The notes under the pieces were generated by a model. That model saw only the letters and a program-made list of their open reading frames with translations. It was not told where the DNA came from and searched no databases. From positions 1,054,001 through 1,118,000 of the forward strand of contig JADKAM010000001.1 of the NCBI GenBank assembly GCA_016715365.1: 64,000 nt of DNA, read 5' to 3'. The translations under genes were made by a program, and so were the position numbers. This document shows positions 25,812-37,269 of this stretch, in pieces (the stretch's first letter is position 1; each line of letters begins with the position of its first letter). Origin of the DNA: Chitinophagaceae bacterium (lineage in GTDB: Bacteria; Bacteroidota; Bacteroidia; Chitinophagales; Chitinophagaceae).

Positions 25812-28800
25812 TTACTTTATTATGATCAGTTGTTTTACTATTTTTTCTGATGCATTTTCAAAAACCATAGCATAAACACCATCGCTGAACTTATCCAGGT
25901 AAAGGGTAATGTTATTTGAGCCTTTGGTTAATTTTTCATTTTGTGTGTGTACTTTTCGTCCCAGTTTATCAATTAAAGTAAATGTGGCCTGTATGTTTTC
26001 GTCAACAAATACATTTACGGTTACGTAATTGTTTGCCGGGTTTGGCGCCATAGTAACCGGGGTTTGCGTTTGTTTTTTTCTTACAAAAATTACCTGACTG
26101 TATTTTATATCTCCTGCTTTACCAACTACTTTTAAGCGGTAATAAATGATATTGCTGTTTACATTGGTAATATCATCGGTGGTAGCAAAGTTTTGCTGTA
26201 TCTGCAGTATCACCTGATCAGTTACCGTTTTTATTTTGGTAAAATTGCTGTTGGTAATGCTTCGTTCAATTTCAAAATGATCAACTTCTTTATCGGCTAT
26301 GATGGACCATTTGAGTAACACACTGTTATTGTTTTGCGATCCGGTAAAGCTCAAGAACTGTACTGGCAGTACAAAACTTGTAAAACGCCAGTCTCTGTCG
26401 GTTTGAGAAATCATGGTTCTTTGTACCGTTGTTCTGGAACCGGGTGCGGCATCACCGGTAAAGCTGCCGAGGTTGCCCATGCGGTATGATGTTCCTTTAA
26501 TATTTAATACCGAGGTTAATGAATCGAAACGGTTATCCAATCCGTCGCCATCAGTATCAAGCCCGGTTAAGGTTACATTATCATCGGGGATGCCATTAAG
26601 GTTAAAATCATTTCCTTCTACAATATCCGCCAGGCCGTCTGCATCCGTATCAAGGTCCCTGTAATCAGGTGTACCATCAACGTCATGATCATATACTGCA
26701 ATACCAGTACCACTAAAGCCGGCGGGAACATTGTCATATGGCAAGGTAAGTCCATCCCCGTCAACATCGGTTAATGTTGGCAACCTGTAATTGGCTGTTG
26801 ATTGACCCTCAATATTATCCGGTATACCATCATTATCCGAATCAATATCCAGGTAATCATGATTTCCGTTACCATCCGTATTTCTTAAGCCTAAAGAGCC
26901 TAAAGCTGAAACAGCAGTTGACCATCCATTACCGCCAGGCGTTATTACGCCATCAACAATACCGTTCAGGTCTGTGTCTGGTAATCCGGATTCAATGACA
27001 TCTACAATACCATCTCCATCACTGTCCACATCATAGGCATTGGGCCTGAAATCTCTGTCTATGTTTTTGTTGGGCCAGTTATCTCCACGGCCATCTACCG
27101 GGGATACATCGACACCTGATATTAATAATGCAGATGCTGCAAAATTATTATCACTCATTCCGTCGGCATTTACATCAACAAAATTATCAACAATGCCATT
27201 ATTGGCTGCATCAACACCACCGGCTTCAATCACATCGGGAATACCATCGTTGTCACTATCTGTATCTAAATAATTAGGAATGCCATCACCATCAAAGTCC
27301 TGGGCGCCCAATCCATTTCCGGATCCCGGCACACCGGCAAGTGCATCTACATTTTCTGAGAATCCGTCAATATCAGTGTCAAGGTAATTATCAATAATAC
27401 CGTCGCCATCCGTATCAACACCATAAGATTCTACCACATCCGGAAGACCATCATTATCGCTATCGCGGTCGTACTGATTGGGGATACCATCCAGGTCTTT
27501 ATCAGACAGATCGTTTATACCATCGCTGTTAGAATCTACCCACGGAGTGAAAGTAGGATCCATGAAATTAGAGATACCATCATTGTCCGAATCTGCTCCC
27601 CAGTCAAAATTATCATTTACACCATCGCTGTTATTATCTACACGGCCCGGGTAAGCCAGGTTGCTCCAGTTTGGAGGAGTTCCTGCCAGTGCCAGTGGAT
27701 TATTAAACTCCACATAATCCGGTATACCATCATTATCATCATCAATATCAATACAGTTGTTTACAATTAATGTAACCGGTATTAAATCTGAATAATTACA
27801 GCCATTTGCCAGGTTTGTAGCTGTAGTCGCTACAACCATCCGGTAAAGATCACCGTTGTTGGCAGGTGTGGTAGCAGAAGGAGGCAGTGTATAAGAATTT
27901 ACAAATTGAAAAAGGCCACCAACAGGAATTAAGGTTGCTACGCCCGAACTTCCGGCTAAATCAACCCAGTTAGTACCGCCATCGGTACTTCGCTGCCATT
28001 TGTAATAGATATATACATTATAATAAGAACGTACTGTATCGGAAATGGTTAAGGTTTGGCCGGCACATACCGTTGGGTTTGCTGAAGGCGAATAAGTCAT
28101 ATTGGGATAACAGGTTCTGATACTGATATCATCAATGGCCCAGTCATTACCTCCGCCACCCGGTGCATTGTTCCTGAATGTTACTCTAAAACTACTTTGT
28201 GCAGTGTCAGTTTTAAAAACAAAGGAACGTCTTACCCAGTTGTTCAGGGTATCTGATCCGGTTTGTGTACCTCCTAAACCCTGGTAAACCAATTCGCCTG
28301 TAGTATAGTAATCAATACCATTAATTTGCATGGCTATATTTGGCCTTACCCCTGCTGAATCTCCCGCTGCTGTAGGAATATAACCTACATTACCAGATCC
28401 CCGGCCCAATGAATCGCAACCACACTTATAGCAGATATTTTTAAACCAGGCCGAAACTTCATAATAAGTTGCACCGCAGGCACCGGTGGCATTAAATTCA
28501 AATGCTACGTCTGTTTTATAAGAAGCATTAATGGCCAGCATATAGCCACATGGATTAGTGGAACTGATCGGCAACCCCGGGTTGCATGGCCGGTTACCCC
28601 TTGCCGTATTAGCTGCGCCGCTATGGTCTCCTGTAATATCCCAAACCTGATGAACACGTGCAGCGCCACCAGGCTTGGCTACTGTTTGGCTAATTGAGTT
28701 GTTGGCACTGGTATTATTGGCAACACCATAGTAATAATCATTGGGAGTACTGGCACCAAAAACAGTATATAAATAGTTTGTGTTAGGTGAAGTGCCCCTG

Positions 28801-31204
28801 TTTTGTGAACCGGGACTGGCTGCCGGTGCACCAAATGTTCCATTAAATTCATCACCAATAACATTGGTTGGCGAAACAGCATCCGGGCAGGCACCGGGAC
28901 TGGCATAAACGATCAATGTGTCTTTTGGGAAATTAATTGTATAAAACACACCAGTAACAGAATCCCTGTATCTGAATGCGCCACCGCCAAAATCTATTTT
29001 TGTATCATAACCGGCATTTACCGTTACCCGGTAAGTAGCCATAATAATGCAGGTAGTACCGAAAAAGGAAGGAAAGGAATTGCTCCTGAATACACCTCCC
29101 CTGAGTTTGGTAGCACCTGTGCCCATGTTGATCTGGATGGCAGTATCAGTGCCTGCACCGGCTGTAGTATACCATCCAAAGTCAGCATCTGCAGGACTAT
29201 CGGTATAGGACTTATAAATTTTTCCTTCATTGGTCCTCGTTGCAATTGTTGCGGGTACCAGGGCAAATCCCATTCCCGGCGACAAAGTATCATAATAGGC
29301 AATACTGTCTATAGCCCTGTGCTGGTTGGCAGCATTTCGTTGTATTACCAGGGTAGCTCTTATTTCAAGCACATCGCCGGGATTTATAGTACCACCCACT
29401 GTACCTGCAGTTATGTTTGCATAGGTCTTACCATAATCTATACGGGCACTGCCTACAGGGTCGGGTCTGTAATACAAATATTAAAAGTATATGTACCCTG
29501 GCAACAGGTGCATTTGTTATTAGTTGTAATTCTGATGTAGTAGGTGTTCCCTATTACCAACCCGGCACCACCGGTGTTAGTGGCTGTATTAAGGGAAGAT
29601 GGAGATCCTGCAACACTTTGACAGGCAAGGATAAAGAACCAGCAGACACCTGAAAATATCTGAATTCTTGGATTTAGCCGCTAACAGATTACCCCCATAT
29701 TGCTAAGCGTTATTACAGGGAATGCAGATTGAGCTACGAACATATACCAAACTTCCGGAGATAATGCATTACCACATGCCGGTAAACCTGCTGTTGCAGT
29801 AGCATTTATTAATGTACCTGATACATTTGAACAGACGACCGAACTGGTTAATAAGAATGCCCCGGCACATGCATCATTAGCAGGAGGAGCAGCAACCCTG
29901 GTTATACAAATATCAAAATTTGCCACCGTACCCGTACCGGATGGGTTTACACCAAAATTGGCGATACGTACATAATAAGTTGTTCCGTTTACCAACCCTA
30001 CCCTTGAAAGCGAAGTACCACTGACGCAGGAAATAGAAGCCAACGCTCCGCAATTACCCCCGTATAACTGAATTCTTGGAGCAGTAAAATTAGCGCCGAG
30101 GTTGCTAATAGAAACAGTGTGCGTAAGAGCAGCCGTTGCTACAAAACTATACCAAACATCATAGTATGTGCCTGCTGCAAAACACCCTAATGGAGCAGTG
30201 CTTGGTGTTGCCAGATCAAGCGTGCCTGCCGTATTGGTACAGGTAGCATTTGGCGTTAATGAAACTGCCCCTGTACATTCATCATTGGCTGGCGGCTGTT
30301 GAACACATATATCGAAATTCCAGTCGGCAGTTGCCGTAGCTGTTGGATTTGTTGTAACATATACCCTTACATAATAGGTAGCACCCGGAGTTAATGTGGA
30401 AAGTGTCAATCTGCCGTTGGTAACAGATGCTGCCTGGCATCCCAATGATACAAAACCTCCGCAGGCCGCGCCACTCAGCATTTCAATATAAGTACTTGCT
30501 GCCGGAAGATTAGCACCACGGTTACTGATCGTAACAGCATGGGTAGTTGAATTAGCCACGAACCTGAACCAAACATCATATGTGGTTGTAGCAGTAGCAC
30601 CACCACAAGCACCTGCGGGTCCGGGACTGGTAGCATAACGAATATTTGATGTAACTGTATTGCAGGCTGCGGCTGAAGTTAACAGCGTGGCTCCGCTGCA
30701 ATGATCGTTTGGCGGCGGCGGATTGGGATGTGTAATACAAATATTAAAACGATCATTGGATGAAATTGCAGCACCAAGATTTGAAACCCTTACATAATAT
30801 GTATTACCAATAGTTAATCCTGTACCGGTCATGGTTGTTGTACCGCAAACCACCGAAACCAATGCAGCACAGGTTCCGCCGAATAATTGAACCCTTGGGT
30901 TTGTAAAATTACTTTCAAGACTGCTGATAGTAACGGTATGAGTGGCACTTACTGCCGTAAATTGAAACCATACATCATAGTGCGTACCTACCGGTGCACA
31001 GCCTACAGGTATGCCTGCACTCGCTGTAGCATTTCTCAAACGGTATTGGTTATTATTACAGGATGTACTTGATGTACGGGTTATAGCATTGTTGCAATTA
31101 TCATTGGATGGCTGTGCAAAAACAAATGTTGAAATAAATAATGAAAAGCCAAACAACAGAACTGTTTTTTGACAGAGTAAGCGGCTGAATAAAATTGCTT
31201 TCAT
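25812..31204 (-). CDS. Giant T9SS surface protein with TSP3 repeats, interrupted by several indels
   Basis: About 1,800 residues when read through. Start ATG at 31204 with a signal peptide (FVFAQ). Then four related Cys-paired domains, each opening with PPANDxC-like and holding DVWYxF and YYVRV (about residues 30-500), a connecting part with a conserved GSARIDYGKTYAN opening, a GDDWAIDDISI beta-sandwich, a ~550-residue run of thrombospondin type 3 Ca-binding repeats (DSDNDGIPDVIE and relatives) and a T9SS sorting domain (YVTVNVFVDENIQATFTLID through IVKQLIIIK). Two large frames (31213-29681 and 29477-25812) are separated by ~200 bases with at least three indels: a short G-run near 29692, an A-run near 29677 and a C-run near 29470. 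The likely role is adhesion or cell-surface display. The family assignment is firm; the break is probably error. Confidence 0.75.
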
Positions 31205-31213
31205 AAAGAACAT

Positions 31214-31546
31214 TTATTGATTTATCAGGATATATTGGACAACAATGGCACATACCTTACTTTCAGGCCGAAAATTTTGTAATGATTTTTCGACAAAAAG
31301 TAATTGATGTTCTACATAACGACACCCGATGTATTTTATTGTAATCCGTACTTTTTCTATTAAAGAATAAGCTGAATGAGCTGAAAATCAACTGCAGGCA
31401 GCCATATTTTTTTTTGATGCGCAACAATATTTTCCCAAAATGTTTGTTTATTAACATTCGCGGAGTAGGATTTATACTACAAACTGTAGGTATTTGTCCT
31501 GTTCTCCGGATATCCTAAAACAACATTATCAGAAAAACCAATCATC
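31214..31546. other. Divergent intergenic region
   Basis: 333 bases between two surface-protein genes reading apart. AT-rich, with no reading frame I can support and no clear hairpin. It must hold both promoters, but neither has a convincing TTTG/TAnnTTTG pair. Confidence 0.35.
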
Positions 31547-34500
31547 ATGAAACCCGCCATTAAGAGTTTTGCCCTTTTTTTATTACTCCTTTTCAGCTTT
31601 GTGCAGGTATTATTGGCACAGGCAAATGATAACTGTGCAAATGCAACGCTTATCAGAACAGATTCTGCCTGTGTAACAGGTACCAGCCGACTTTTGGCTC
31701 AAACCTTAACGGGTGCTACCAACCAGGCATATACCCTTACATCTGCCTGCGGTTATTCAGCTACTGCTTCTGATGTTTGGTACAAGTTTGTAGCAAAAAC
31801 CAAAAACCCATCTGTAATAATAAGTAACCAGGGAACAGGGTGGGGTGGTATTGGCAGCGTGAGGATTCAGTTATTTTCCGGCAGTTGTGGTTCTTTTACT
31901 GAAAAAGCATGTGGTGTTGGATCTACTACTGTTTTCGTTACCCCATCTCTTACTAACCCGCTTGTGGTGGGTGATACCTGTTATATACGAATACATAAAA
32001 ATGCAGCTGGCGCTATAGCTGCAAACCATACTTTCGATATTTGTGTTACCGACCCAATAGAAAAGGGAGGGCGGATGAATGAAATTTTTGCTCAAACTGT
32101 ACTCTCCGGGCCAAGTGTTCTTAATTATCCCTGGGAAATTACTTATGGCCCCGATGATAGTTTATGGATCACAGAGTCACGAGGGTATAAAGTGTATAAA
32201 ATGAGTTCTGTTAATGGTGGAAAAAGAACGGTTCTTGATCTTGCTTTTGGCAGTACCTGGTTTGGATCAAGTGGCCTGGGAGACGATACGTTGTGTGCAC
32301 GTCAGGCTCCCGGTACCTGGAACCCCTGGCCGCAGGGCGGGTTTGCAGGTTTGGCTCTTCATCCAAGGTTTGGCGATGCCAGCAACCACGACTTTGTATA
32401 TGTTACATACGTTCATAGATATTTAAGCGGCACTTCTCCCAATGGCATTATTTACAGAAATAAAATAGTGCGCTTTACTTACAATAACGCTACTTACAGG
32501 CTGGAAAGCCCTGCAATCATAGAAAATAACCTGCCGGGAAGCAAAGACCATAATTCTCAAAGGATGATAATAGCTCCTGTAGCGCCAGGCAATACTTATT
32601 ATTTGTTTATGGCATCCGGGGATATGGGTTCTGGCCAGTATGAAAACAGGTACCGCCCAATGAATTCCCAAAATCCGGCTTCACTGGAAGGAAAGATTTT
32701 GCGATATAATCTCGAATCAGATAATCCCGTTACCAGTGAAACAGGTCCGGCTGAATGGATACCCAATGATAATCCTTACTCGGCAACCAACCCTGTATGG
32801 AATATTGGTATGAGAAATAACCAGGGTTTTGCTTATGATACGCTAACAAAAACTTTATATGGCAGTTCTCACGGGGCATACAGCGATGATGAAATAAATA
32901 TAATTGAAGGATTCAAAAATTATGGACATCCTTTGATAATAGGATATGCAGCCGATGGAAATTATAATGGAAACACTGCAATTGGAACGAATACCAGTGT
33001 TTCAGGAGGTTCTCCTTATAATGATGCCACAGCACCCAGTCCTGCGGTTCCCGGTTTTACTGCTCCATATAATGGAAAGTCAACCTGCCCGCCCATAGGA
33101 ATTGAAGCAACAAACAGGGATAATATTAACTTAGGAACTACCGGCCAATATAAAGACCCGCTTTTTTCAGCCTATGCTCCTTCATCCATATTGGCTACCT
33201 GGCAGGCTCCGGGCGGAAATGCAAACTGGAGATCAGAAGGCTGGTCGGGATTGGATATTTATCAGAATAAAATAATACCGGGCTGGAACAGGTCTTTAGT
33301 CGCTGGTGGCCTGAAGTGGGGACGCTTAATAAGATTAAAGCTTAATGCGGCTGGCACTGCCACGCTTCCAAGTAATGTTGCAGGCAGCAGCGCCAATGAG
33401 GGCGATACGATTACTTACTTTCAAAGTGTAAACCGCTATAGGGACCTGGCTTTTGCGCCCAATGGAAAAGATGTTTTTTTAGTTATGGATAATAACGCCG
33501 CCACATCAGGGCCCGGAGTAGGAAACCCGATTGTAGCCGCATGTCCCGGTTGTGTAATTAAATATTCTTTCCTGGGTTACAATGATGCAGCCGGATTAAG
33601 TACCATTCCCAAAACCATTCCGGTTGCAGCTGGTGCTGCTAACACCTGTAACCAGGGTACTACGGTAACCATCGATGGATCTAATAATTTTTTATGGGTA
33701 CCCATTACAGGCCCTGACGGAAATATATTGGCAGAGATAAATGCAATGGGACAAAGTCTTGGCGCTGTTACTTCTTCATTTTATACAAATTCGGGTGCTA
33801 TTCGTGTAAAAGGAAGTGTTCGTTATCTTGACAGAAATATTACCATTACACCGGCTGTAACCAGTTTTACAACACCGGTTAAAGTAAGGTTGTATATTTC
33901 AAAAGCCGAGTTTGACCTGCTGGCTGCTGATCCGTTAAGTGGATTGGGATCGGTGCTGCAATTAAAGGTGATCAAGAATAATGATCCTTGCGGCCCGGCA
34001 ATGGTTTCAACAACAACAACATTATTAACACCTACAAATAACCTGCTTGCCGATCTGCAACAGGGTGCAAACGGTTATGTTTTACAAGTGAATGTTACGG
34101 GATTTTCTTCTTTCTATTTTGCATCAAGCAATACAGCACTGCCACTGCAGTTGCTCACATTTACCGGCACACTTAAAAATAATACCACCACAAACCTTAT
34201 CTGGAAAACAACCAATGAAATTAATACATCGCACTTTATTGTAGAAAGAAGTATTGATGCACAGCAGTTTTCTGCAATAGGAAATGTTACAGCAAATGGA
34301 AATGGTGCTGCAGAAACCAGCTACGCATTTGACGATCCTAATGTGGAGGATCTGCAGTCTCAGCAGGTTTATTACCGCCTGAAGATGGTTGACATTAATG
34401 GCATTTACCGTTATTCAAATATTATAAGGGTAAATCTTCCGGGATTGCAGAGTGGTTTAACCATATCTCCAAACCCTGTGGGAAGTGAAGTAAATGCATC

Positions 34501-34699
34501 TGTAATTTCGGCAGAAGCATGCAGCGCCGAATGGACTATAATTGATAACGGAGGCAGGGTGATGTTACGAAACACTACCTTGCTTAAAAAAGGAACAAAT
34601 GCACTGGGAATATATATCGGCCAGCTTGCTTCAGGATCGTATCTTATGACGGTAAAAGGCGAGTGTGTTGACCTGAAGATCAAGTTCCAGAAATTGTAA
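31547..34699 (+). CDS. PQQ-dependent sugar-dehydrogenase-like T9SS surface protein
   Basis: 1,050 residues. Signal peptide to about LLAQ (residue 25). One NDNCxxA domain (about 27-175) of the type found four times in the divergent neighbour. Then a six-blade propeller-like region (WEITYGPDDSLWITESRGYKVYKM, GGFAGLALHPRF) with KDHNSQRM in place of the HNGGR-type motif of soluble glucose dehydrogenases, then a fibronectin-like region and the T9SS region (LPLQLLTFTGTLKNNTTTNLIW, and the C-terminal YLMTVKGECVDLKIKFQKL). The likely role is an exported sugar oxidase-like enzyme; PQQ binding needs checking because the loop differs. It is divergent from the adhesin gene. Confidence 0.75.
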   Translation: MKPAIKSFALFLLLLFSFVQVLLAQANDNCANATLIRTDSACVTGTSRLLAQTLTGATNQAYTLTSACGYSATASDVWYKFVAKTKNPSVIISNQGTGWGGIGSVRIQLFSGSCGSFTEKACGVGSTTVFVTPSLTNPLVVGDTCYIRIHKNAAGAIAANHTFDICVTDPIEKGGRMNEIFAQTVLSGPSVLNYPWEITYGPDDSLWITESRGYKVYKMSSVNGGKRTVLDLAFGSTWFGSSGLGDDTLCARQAPGTWNPWPQGGFAGLALHPRFGDASNHDFVYVTYVHRYLSGTSPNGIIYRNKIVRFTYNNATYRLESPAIIENNLPGSKDHNSQRMIIAPVAPGNTYYLFMASGDMGSGQYENRYRPMNSQNPASLEGKILRYNLESDNPVTSETGPAEWIPNDNPYSATNPVWNIGMRNNQGFAYDTLTKTLYGSSHGAYSDDEINIIEGFKNYGHPLIIGYAADGNYNGNTAIGTNTSVSGGSPYNDATAPSPAVPGFTAPYNGKSTCPPIGIEATNRDNINLGTTGQYKDPLFSAYAPSSILATWQAPGGNANWRSEGWSGLDIYQNKIIPGWNRSLVAGGLKWGRLIRLKLNAAGTATLPSNVAGSSANEGDTITYFQSVNRYRDLAFAPNGKDVFLVMDNNAATSGPGVGNPIVAACPGCVIKYSFLGYNDAAGLSTIPKTIPVAAGAANTCNQGTTVTIDGSNNFLWVPITGPDGNILAEINAMGQSLGAVTSSFYTNSGAIRVKGSVRYLDRNITITPAVTSFTTPVKVRLYISKAEFDLLAADPLSGLGSVLQLKVIKNNDPCGPAMVSTTTTLLTPTNNLLADLQQGANGYVLQVNVTGFSSFYFASSNTALPLQLLTFTGTLKNNTTTNLIWKTTNEINTSHFIVERSIDAQQFSAIGNVTANGNGAAETSYAFDDPNVEDLQSQQVYYRLKMVDINGIYRYSNIIRVNLPGLQSGLTISPNPVGSEVNASVISAEACSAEWTIIDNGGRVMLRNTTLLKKGTNALGIYIGQLASGSYLMTVKGECVDLKIKFQKL

Positions 34700-34722
34700 T
34701 ATTATTTATAAGCAGCCAGTAA

Positions 34723-34760
34723 AAAATCTTTTGAGTGGCCCTAACCGCTCAAAAGATTTT
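34723..34760 (+). terminator. Probable terminator after the sugar-dehydrogenase-like gene
   Basis: A stem AAAATCTTTTGAGTGG / CCGCTCAAAAGATTTT with one wobble pair, followed by a loose T-rich tail (TTTTTT at about 34768-34773). It is 24 bases past the stop. Confidence 0.6.
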
Positions 34761-34806
34761 GGTTCGCTTTTTTAATTTTAGCTTTACTTACTAACCTACG
34801 ACTTAC

Positions 34807-36885
34807 ATGAAAAAGATCACCTGCGGGTTACTCATTGGTTTGCTGCTGCATTCATTTGTAAATGCACAGCAGGTCCCAATCACCGATTCTTCCAAAACAC
34901 TCAATGAAGTTGTTATAACTGCCTTTGAACAAAACAGGGCCATCAGTTGTGGAACCATTGTAAAAGTTATAACCAACACCGGTGCCGACAGGTACAATAA
35001 AACCTCGCTCGTTCATGCATTCAATTCCATAGCCGGTGCAAGAATGGAAGAGCGCTCACCGGGCAGTTACCGTATTAATATCAGGGGCAGTTCACTTCGT
35101 TCTCCATTTGGTGTTCGTAATGTAAAAGTTTACTGGAACGATATTCCGGTAACCGATGCAGGCGGCAATACTTATTTTAACCAGTTTGCTTTTAATAATT
35201 TTTCTACTGTAGAAATGTTTAAAGGCCCTGCAGGCAGTATGTATGGTGCCGGTACCGGCGGTTTATTGCTGATGCATAGTTTTAACAATGCCTGGCAGCC
35301 CGCAGTTAATGTAGAATATGTTACCGGTAGCTACGGATTGCAAAATATTTTTGCATCTGTTGGCTTTGGAGAAATGAACAGGCGTAACCAGGTAACTTAT
35401 AATCATACAGAAAGTGATGGATACCGCAGCCATACAAAAACCAAAAGAGATAATGTAAGTTTTACTTCGCAGTTTAAAATGTCCGACAAACAGCAATTAA
35501 CCGGCAGCATTTTATACAATAATTTATTTTATGAAACACCGGGGGGTTTAACCAAAACAGAATTTTTAGCAAACCCAAAACAGGCAAGGCCTGCAGCAGG
35601 TGCTTTTCCCAGTGCAGATGGGGCCAAAGCAGCCATCTACCAGAAAAATTTTACAGCAGGTATTAATCACAGGTACAGTTTTTTTAACGGCTTTACAAAC
35701 ACAACAACTGTTTTTGGCACGTTTGCCCAGATACAAAACCCCACATTTCGTAATTACGAAAGACGCAACGAACCTGGCTTTGGAGGAAGAACTTCTTTTA
35801 TTTATGAAAAGAAAATAAAAGAAACTAAACTGCAATTAATAGCCGGGGCAGAATTGCAGCAAGGATTTTTTAATACACAGGTTTCGAAAAATAAAAACGG
35901 CAATGCCGATACCCTGCAAACCAATGATGATATAGAATATTTTACCGGCAGTATTTTTTTACAGGGCGATGTAAGTATCAAAGAAAACTGGATCATTACG
36001 GCAGGGGCCAGCATCAACAAATCGAAAGTAGATTTTCAAAGGCTGAATAATTACCCGGTTTTGCACCAGGGCCGTACTTATAAAAATGAAATATCGCCAC
36101 GGCTGGCCTTGCAGAAAAGATTTAAAAAAGGCAATGCAGTTTTTGCAAGCATTTCAAGAGGGTTTTCTCCGCCTACCATTTCCGAATTGCTTCCATCTAC
36201 CGGCAATATCAGTACTTTTTTGCAGGCAGAAGAAGGTATCAACTATGAACTGGGTGGAAAAGTTTCCTTGCTGAATGGAAAATTACGGCTGGAAGCCACC
36301 GGATTTTATTTTAAACTGAACAACGCTTTGGTAAGCCGTAAAGACAGCAACAATGCAGATTATTTTGTGAATGCCGGAAATACGAAACAAAAAGGCATTG
36401 AACTTAGTGCAGATTACTCAACTGAATTTGTTAAGTGTGTGCTGCTTGATAACATACATGTAAAATCAGCTTATACTTACAGCGACTTCAGGTATGGCGA
36501 TTTTGAAAAAGGCAAAACTGATTTTTCGGGTAAAAGATTACCCAGTGTGCCAGAGCATACCATAGCACTGTCGGCAGATGTACAGTTTAAAAAAGGAATT
36601 TATTTAACCAGCAACTTCTATTACGCCACTAAAATGTTTTTAGATGATGCCAATACCGTTGCAGCCGATGGTTATCGCATATTAGGCTGCCGTGCCGGCT
36701 GGAAACCGGCTGTAAAGTCTAAACTAATAATGAATGTGTATGCAGGCATTGATAATCTTTTAAATGAAACCTACAGCCTGGGCAATGATATTAATGCTGC
36801 AGGCGGCCGCTATTACAATGCAGCACCTAAAAGAAATTTTTATGCCGGCATTTCATTTCAATTAAATTATGCTCAAAAAAAATAA
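34807..36885 (+). CDS. TonB-dependent receptor
   Basis: 692 residues. Signal peptide MKKITCGLLIGLLLHSFVNAQ, a TonB-box-like stretch ahead of the plug (TLNEVVITA), plug domain with RINIRGSSLRSPFGV and DIPVTDAGGNTYFNQFAFNN, FKGPAGSMYGAGTGG, and a beta-barrel to the C-terminal aromatic strand YAGISFQLNYAQKK. It lacks the CarboxypepD-like extension of the receptor at 16954. This is a typical outer-membrane uptake channel; the ligand (iron chelate, vitamin or peptide) is not predictable. No SusD gene is adjacent. It is followed by a clear terminator. Confidence 0.9.
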   Translation: MKKITCGLLIGLLLHSFVNAQQVPITDSSKTLNEVVITAFEQNRAISCGTIVKVITNTGADRYNKTSLVHAFNSIAGARMEERSPGSYRINIRGSSLRSPFGVRNVKVYWNDIPVTDAGGNTYFNQFAFNNFSTVEMFKGPAGSMYGAGTGGLLLMHSFNNAWQPAVNVEYVTGSYGLQNIFASVGFGEMNRRNQVTYNHTESDGYRSHTKTKRDNVSFTSQFKMSDKQQLTGSILYNNLFYETPGGLTKTEFLANPKQARPAAGAFPSADGAKAAIYQKNFTAGINHRYSFFNGFTNTTTVFGTFAQIQNPTFRNYERRNEPGFGGRTSFIYEKKIKETKLQLIAGAELQQGFFNTQVSKNKNGNADTLQTNDDIEYFTGSIFLQGDVSIKENWIITAGASINKSKVDFQRLNNYPVLHQGRTYKNEISPRLALQKRFKKGNAVFASISRGFSPPTISELLPSTGNISTFLQAEEGINYELGGKVSLLNGKLRLEATGFYFKLNNALVSRKDSNNADYFVNAGNTKQKGIELSADYSTEFVKCVLLDNIHVKSAYTYSDFRYGDFEKGKTDFSGKRLPSVPEHTIALSADVQFKKGIYLTSNFYYATKMFLDDANTVAADGYRILGCRAGWKPAVKSKLIMNVYAGIDNLLNETYSLGNDINAAGGRYYNAAPKRNFYAGISFQLNYAQKK

Positions 36886-37269
36886 CGCTTTTTTCATAAC
36901 AGGGAATTTAATAATGCAGCCAGCCAGCTGCATTTTTTATTAACCGGTAACTTACTCTGTTTGATGCTTCATCAAATGAAAGATTAAATCTTCAGTTTCC
37001 CTGATAAACTGTTTCCACTTATTAGTCTGTTTCACACAAAAATGTTTCTTCAGATATTTTTCAGTGAATTATGTAACTGTGCAATTAGCCACAGTAAAGG
37101 CCTGATAGATTATACGTTACATATAATAGGGTAAAATTACAACGTGTATTTTCATCTAGGTATAGTAGAAAATTAGCGGAAAATGCAATGATTAACAGAA
37201 TTATTTGGTTAAACTTTGTTCAGGTGTTAATGCATTCACATTCATTATAACCTTAAAATCCGGTCCAAG
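36886..37269. other. Intergenic region before the M1 aminopeptidase
   Basis: 384 bases. The left part holds the terminator at 36913-36938. The rest is AT-rich with no reading frame supported. The stretch TTTGGTTAAACTTTG near 37204-37220 looks promoter-like, but its spacing does not fit the usual consensus. Confidence 0.4.
36913..36938 (+). terminator. Terminator of the TonB receptor gene
   Basis: A stem AATGCAGC-CAGCCA-GCTGCATT followed directly by TTTT, 28 bases past the TAA at 36883-36885. Confidence 0.8.
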
